Of a stretch of DNA of 37,952 bases, positions 34,087 through 37,952 are shown one piece after another; positions within the stretch are counted from its first letter, which is position 1, and every line of letters begins with the position of its first letter. The stretch is from Prevotella sp. (GTDB lineage Bacteria > Bacteroidota > Bacteroidia > Bacteroidales > Bacteroidaceae). The notes below the pieces were generated by a model. It was not told the DNA's origin. It searched no databases and saw only the letters and a program-made list of their open reading frames with translations. Where the stretch lies: the NCBI GenBank assembly GCA_017632825.1, contig JAGBQP010000005.1, forward strand, positions 1 to 37,952, written 5' to 3'. A program made the position numbers and the translations under genes.

Positions 34087-34842
34087 TTAATCGTCTTGTG
34101 GTACAGGTAGTGCAGCCAGTGCTTCGGCAGCCGATTTGATATTCTTGTTGATTGTATCTTCGCGAATCTTACCGTCGCGCAGATTGATGTTACGTGAGGC
34201 ATATTCCGCTATCTCCGGGTTGTGAGTCACAAAGATTATGGTGTGGCCCTGGCGGTATAGCTCCTGAAACAGAACTAACATTTCGAAGGATGTTCTTGTG
34301 TCAAGGTTGCCCGTTGCCTCATCGGCTAACAACACAGCAGGATCGTTGACCAGTGCGCGGGCGATGGCAACACGCTGCATCTGTCCGCCTGACATCTGGT
34401 TTGACTTGTGGTCCATACGGTCAGCCAGACCCACTGCCTCGAGAGCCTTGATGGCACGTTCGCGACGTTCCTGTGCAGACACTTCCGAGTTATACATCAG
34501 CGGCAATTCTACATTTTCCAATGCCGTGGTCTTTGCCAGCAGATTATAGTTTTGGAACACAAAACCGATTTTCCGATTTCGCAGATGCGCACGTTGCGTC
34601 TTAGACATGGTGCGGACACTGATACCATCAAGGTAATACTCTCCACTGGTTGGTGTGTCGAGACATCCCAGCTGATTCAGTAGTGTAGACTTGCCTGAGC
34701 CAGAAGTGCCCTGAATGGTGACGAACTCGCCCTCATATATTTTGAACGAGACGCCACGCAAAGCTTTCACCGTCTCCGAACCAACTTGGAAATAGCGTTT
34801 GACATTCTGGAGCTCTATAACAACCTTTCTATTATCTTCCAT
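34087..34842 (-). CDS. ABC transporter ATP-binding protein (MacB/LolD type)
   Basis: The 251-aa ATPase has Walker A GTSGSGKS (45-52), Q-loop FVFQNYNLL, signature SGGQMQRVA (151-159), Walker B LLADEATG (171-178) and the switch His in FVTHNPE. The family is that of MacB, LolD and FtsE. With the separately encoded permease it forms the energy-coupling part of the tripartite pump. It lies 37 nt after the adaptor gene. Confidence 0.95.
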   Translation of the reverse strand: MEDNRKVVIELQNVKRYFQVGSETVKALRGVSFKIYEGEFVTIQGTSGSGKSTLLNQLGCLDTPTSGEYYLDGISVRTMSKTQRAHLRNRKIGFVFQNYNLLAKTTALENVELPLMYNSEVSAQERRERAIKALEAVGLADRMDHKSNQMSGGQMQRVAIARALVNDPAVLLADEATGNLDTRTSFEMLVLFQELYRQGHTIIFVTHNPEIAEYASRNINLRDGKIREDTINKNIKSAAEALAALPVPQDD

Positions 34843-34879
34843 TTCGTATTATTCGTCAGACATCCTACATAAATCCATC

Positions 34880-36115
34880 TTATCGCCTCGGTGCCTGCTG
34901 ACCACCTGCACCTGGTGCGCCTTGTGGTCTGCCGCCGTTAGCACCTTGCTGTCTGTTCCTGTTTCGCGGACCAGGCATGAAGGGATTTGATGTCTGAGGA
35001 CCAGCTTCCTCTGTAGGACCGCTTATGTTGAAGTCCGACAGAACCTCAGTGCCTTCAGCAATACCGCTTACGATTTCTGTCAGCAAACCGTTGCTGGTGC
35101 CAATCTCAACAGCATGTGCCTTGAAGGTGTTGCCCTCCAGTGTCCAAACCTTTGTCTTTGCCTCAACATCTTCAATGGTCTGGTCTTCCTGCAGGAAAGC
35201 TTCAGTTGGCATGAAACGCAGCGCTTTTGAAGGAACTGCCAGCACGTCATTCTTCTCCATCGTATAGATAGTGACATTTGCAGTCAGGCCAGGTTTCAGC
35301 TTCAGGTCATTGTTGGGAGCAGATATCACCACCTCGTATGTTACCACATTACTCTCTGTGGTAGCTTGTTGGCGAACCTGTGTAACAGCACCCTCGAACT
35401 TGTCTTCAGGGTAGGCATCGACGGTGAACGTCACGCGCTGGCCTTCCTTGACGCCACCGATGTCGGCTTCGTCGATGTCGGCAATCACACGCATGTCCGT
35501 CAAATCCTGTGCGATGGTGAAAAGTTCTGGCGTGTTGAACGAAGCGGCCACCGTCTGGCCTTCCTCTACAGCCTTTGACAGAACCACACCGTCAATAGGG
35601 CTGGTAATGGTAGCATAGCCAAGGTTAGTCTGGGCCTTGCGTACACTCTCCCGCGAGGTGTTCACCTGTTCCTTCGCTTTCTGGTATGACAGCAGCGCGC
35701 TCTCATATTCGTCAGCCGAGACAAGCCCTTTGTCGTAGAGAGTCTTATACCTATTATAATTAGCCTGCTCATAGGTTACGGAACTCTGGGCACTTGCCAG
35801 GTTTGCACGAGCAGTATTCAGTTCGCTGATAAGGTTTGTCTTGTCGAGTTCTGCAATAACCTGTCCTTTCTTGACGACAGAATTGTAGTCCACATACAAC
35901 TTCGAAACGATACCCGATACCTGTGTACCAACCGTCACGCTTGTTACAGGTTCAATAGTACCAGTCGCTGTGATGGTTGTCTGTATGTTCAGACGTTCCA
36001 CTTTGGCCGTATCGAAACTAACGGTCTGCTCTTTCTTGCCATCTGACAGCAGATAGATAGCAATGGCTATCAAGGCAACCACGCCTATGATAATCCAAAT
36101 AGTCTTTTTCTTCAT
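34880..36115 (-). CDS. MacA-like periplasmic adaptor (membrane fusion protein)
   Basis: The 411-aa protein is anchored by one N-terminal helix (residues 5-23). A barrel-lipoyl segment (GTIEPVTSVTVGTQVSG) is split by a helical hairpin (about 95-165), and the second lipoyl half contains TSPIDGVVLSKAVEEGQTV. The C-terminus is an unusual low-complexity tail rich in Gly, Pro, Arg and Gln over the last 35 residues. It bridges the permease and the TolC channel, whose gene is 19 nt upstream. Confidence 0.93.
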   Translation of the reverse strand: MKKKTIWIIIGVVALIAIAIYLLSDGKKEQTVSFDTAKVERLNIQTTITATGTIEPVTSVTVGTQVSGIVSKLYVDYNSVVKKGQVIAELDKTNLISELNTARANLASAQSSVTYEQANYNRYKTLYDKGLVSADEYESALLSYQKAKEQVNTSRESVRKAQTNLGYATITSPIDGVVLSKAVEEGQTVAASFNTPELFTIAQDLTDMRVIADIDEADIGGVKEGQRVTFTVDAYPEDKFEGAVTQVRQQATTESNVVTYEVVISAPNNDLKLKPGLTANVTIYTMEKNDVLAVPSKALRFMPTEAFLQEDQTIEDVEAKTKVWTLEGNTFKAHAVEIGTSNGLLTEIVSGIAEGTEVLSDFNISGPTEEAGPQTSNPFMPGPRNRNRQQGANGGRPQGAPGAGGQQAPRR

Positions 36116-36134
36116 ATTGCAGTTTTTTCAATTA

Positions 36135-37478
36135 TCATTTTTTAATCAGGTAAGATGCATCGCTATAAAAACGTAGCAATTGCTGGTTTAGAATCGTTAA
36201 GTACTTCGATTGCAGCAGATTCTGTTGCGATGTCAGCAGACGGTCCTTTCCCGTCATCAGTTCAACGATATTCTTCAGTCCCAGCGAGAACTGTTCCTGT
36301 AGCAGGTCGTACGACTGCTGTTCGCTCTCAACCGTTGTCTTGGCAGCACGGAATTTCTGTTGGTTTGTTTGGGCATCAAGCCAATAGCCTTCTATCGTCT
36401 GGTACAGCTGTTTCTGTTTGTCCTGCAGGTCGAGTAGGGCCTGTTCCTTCTGCAGACGGGCTTTTGTAATGTTTGTTTTCGCCTGACGCTGATCTACTAT
36501 TGGCAGGCTTACCGATGCGCCCACAGAGGCATCAACGTTGGTTTTGAACTGGTTACCCCAGCCCTTGTTCGACAAAGAGTTTGTGCTTGTGCCCACACCG
36601 CCAGTCATACTTAGAGTCGGCAGCTTGCCAGCCTTTGCCACGTTGATGCTGATGTCGCTACTTTTTATGGCGAGCTGTGCGTTCTGCATCTCCGGACGGG
36701 TGGTCAATGCTTGTTCATAAATTGATATAAGAGTGGGAATTTCAGCAAGCGCTTGAGCATCTGTTGTCTGCGGAATGGCGATGTCAAACTGCTGTTCGTC
36801 AGTTAGTTCCAACAGTTGCTTCAATTGTAGCTTATAGGTGGCCAACTGACTCTGAGCCTCGACAATGGCGTATTCGTCAGAAGCCCTTTGTGCTGACAAC
36901 TGAGCCAAATCGGCTTTTGACATTTTGCCGACCTCAACCATTTCTTGGCCACGTTCTTCGTTCTTCTTACTTGTTTCCAGTGAAGCCTTATCAACGTTCA
37001 CAGCCTCTGTCAGATAAAGTATCTGCACATAGAGTTGTGCTATCTTCTCTTGAATAGAGTTAGCCGTCTCCGCTTCGCTCAGTTCTGCCTGTTGAGCCGA
37101 CAGTTCATTCAGTTTTACCTGGTTGGTATTTCGTCCGCCATTCCATACGGTCCATGAGGCATTCAAACCGTAGGAACCGTTGTAGTACGACTTGTTGACC
37201 TTTGTGTTCACTGTACCATTAGTTACAGTGGTCGTTCCGCTGTCCTGCCAGGGACGGTATCCCAGGCTCTGATTCGTCGATGCGCTGAGCGATGGCAGCA
37301 ATGCAGCCTTCGACTGTTTAACATCTTCTATTGTGGACTGGCGCTGCAGTTTCGATTTCTTTAAGGTAATGCTATTCTGCATAGCATAGTTGATGCAGTC
37401 CTCAAGTGTCCACGTCTTCTGTGCCGACGTTCCGATGACAACCAATGATGCCATCATTATCGCGAAAGTTCTTTTCAT
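36135..37478 (-). CDS. TolC-family outer-membrane efflux protein
   Basis: The 447-aa protein has a signal peptide (MKRTFAIMMASLVVIGTSAQ). Two long, similar helical halves with Gln- and Ala-rich heptads and strand regions between them form the trimeric channel-tunnel. The opening WTLEDCINYAMQNS is the usual start of Bacteroidota TolC homologues. First gene of the efflux operon, directly behind the promoter box at 37502-37532. Confidence 0.93.
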   Translation of the reverse strand: MKRTFAIMMASLVVIGTSAQKTWTLEDCINYAMQNSITLKKSKLQRQSTIEDVKQSKAALLPSLSASTNQSLGYRPWQDSGTTTVTNGTVNTKVNKSYYNGSYGLNASWTVWNGGRNTNQVKLNELSAQQAELSEAETANSIQEKIAQLYVQILYLTEAVNVDKASLETSKKNEERGQEMVEVGKMSKADLAQLSAQRASDEYAIVEAQSQLATYKLQLKQLLELTDEQQFDIAIPQTTDAQALAEIPTLISIYEQALTTRPEMQNAQLAIKSSDISINVAKAGKLPTLSMTGGVGTSTNSLSNKGWGNQFKTNVDASVGASVSLPIVDQRQAKTNITKARLQKEQALLDLQDKQKQLYQTIEGYWLDAQTNQQKFRAAKTTVESEQQSYDLLQEQFSLGLKNIVELMTGKDRLLTSQQNLLQSKYLTILNQQLLRFYSDASYLIKK

Positions 37479-37501
37479 TGTTCTTTGTTTCTATGTCGCT
37501 G

Positions 37502-37532
37502 CAAAGATACAAATAATTGAGGAAAAAGCAAC
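37502..37532 (-). promoter_or_regulatory. Promoter of the TolC-MacAB-two-component operon
   Basis: On the minus strand GTTG (plus-strand 37529-37532) and TATCTTTG (37502-37509) are spaced by 19 bp, one mismatch from consensus at -33. The tolC-like ATG is 23 bp downstream. Confidence 0.68.
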
Positions 37533-37558
37533 GGTTTTTGAGATTAAGTTATGATATT

Positions 37559-37590
37559 TTTGGTTTTTTGCTTACTAATTCGTACCTTTG
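37559..37590 (+). promoter_or_regulatory. Bacteroidota promoter for the SGNH hydrolase gene
   Basis: TTTG at 37559-37562 and TACCTTTG at 37583-37590 are separated by exactly 20 bp. The ATG follows 20 bp later at 37611. Confidence 0.8.
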
Positions 37591-37610
37591 TCGGCTGTAA
37601 TAAGACCGGT

Positions 37611-37952
37611 ATGGTAGATAAACTAAAGAGACTAACGCCATTTACTTTGTTGATGGTACTATTATTATGCTTTACTGCAGCCAGCCAAAAGCAGACTACC
37701 ATTTTCATTGTCGGTGACTCTACTGCAGCCAACAAAGATACAACCAACGGCAAGCAGGAACGTGGTTGGGGCATGATGCTTCAGCGCTGTTTCGATGCCC
37801 ATATCCGTATCGACAATCATGCTGTTAACGGACGTTCTTCGCTCACATTCCTTAACGAAGGCCGCTGGCAGAAAGTATTAGACCTCATACAGCCCGGTGA
37901 CTATGTCATTATCCAGTTTGGTCATAACGACGAGAAGCCTAAGGCCGACCGC
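37611..37952 (+). CDS. SGNH hydrolase, rhamnogalacturonan acetylesterase-like, 3' end outside the window
   Basis: The first 114 residues are present and the frame is open to the window edge. A signal peptide or anchor covers about residues 6-25. The SGNH blocks follow in order: GDST with nucleophile Ser37, NGRSS with Gly74 and GHND with Asn106, as in carbohydrate esterase family 12. These enzymes remove acetyl groups from rhamnogalacturonan; other acyl substrates are possible. The catalytic Asp/His block lies outside. Its promoter diverges from that of the efflux operon. Confidence 0.88.
   Translation, partial: MVDKLKRLTPFTLLMVLLLCFTAASQKQTTIFIVGDSTAANKDTTNGKQERGWGMMLQRCFDAHIRIDNHAVNGRSSLTFLNEGRWQKVLDLIQPGDYVIIQFGHNDEKPKADR

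Overview
The window reads as chromosomal DNA of a Bacteroidales bacterium, most likely a Prevotella-like member of the Prevotellaceae. The support is: DUF4468, DUF4270, DUF5687, Porin_10-type and TamL-type proteins, which are typical of Bacteroidota; many promoters of the Bacteroidota form TTTG-N19-20-TAnnTTTG; and weak or absent Shine-Dalgarno sequences. No SusC/SusD pair, phage, transposase, CRISPR array or rRNA operon is visible. The genes are mostly housekeeping, with a few carbohydrate-active enzymes.

Layout. 1-2717 (+): 3' part of a large secreted-type (alpha/alpha)6 glycosidase-like protein. 2908-7438 (-): a five-gene operon DUF4468 protein > 64-aa membrane protein > putative porin > menA > HD-domain hydrolase, closed by a perfect 64-bp palindrome. 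7604-10779 (+): AraC-type regulator, dipeptidyl peptidase III and a degenerate AlkD-like HEAT protein. 10844-16233 (+): tightly packed fur-like regulator > purA > hisS > tamL. 16187-16639 (-): small lipoprotein whose 3' end overlaps tamL antisense. 16729-17532 (+): YycJ-like metallo-hydrolase. 17543-17635: second copy of the palindromic repeat family. 17678-18058 (-): four tRNAs (Lys, Lys, Thr, Gly in transcription order) behind a canonical promoter. 18162-22727 (-): ftsK > lolA-like > DUF5687 membrane protein. 22836-26088 (+): RNase D-like exonuclease, rlmI-like methyltransferase and tilS. 26089-28535 (-): short GT5 glycogen synthase > DUF4270 lipoprotein > 41-aa small protein. 28689-31094 (+): GH2 beta-galactosidase-like enzyme. 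31118-37478 (-): one transcript encoding TolC, MacA-like adaptor, ABC ATPase, MacB-like permease, LytS-type histidine kinase and LytTR response regulator. 37611-end (+): 5' part of a rhamnogalacturonan-acetylesterase-like SGNH hydrolase.

How the genes work together. The efflux operon carries its own two-component system, so it is probably autoregulated. Envelope functions recur (porin, TamL, LolA, MenA, lipoproteins). Translation functions cluster (hisS, tRNAs, tilS, rlmI). The three carbohydrate enzymes (first gene, GH2, SGNH esterase) fit plant-glycan breakdown, but they are dispersed and not visibly one locus.

The least explained feature is a palindromic repeat family built from a roughly 21-nt unit. 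It occurs twice, both times in the gap between convergent transcription units. Other points worth checking are the 41-aa gene, the AlkD-like protein lacking the expected catalytic residues, the duplicated tRNA-Lys with a terminator between the copies, and the tail-to-tail gene overlaps. I did not find strong evidence of a wholly new multi-gene defence or metabolic system. All family calls come from reading motifs by eye and from remembered family knowledge; no database search was run.
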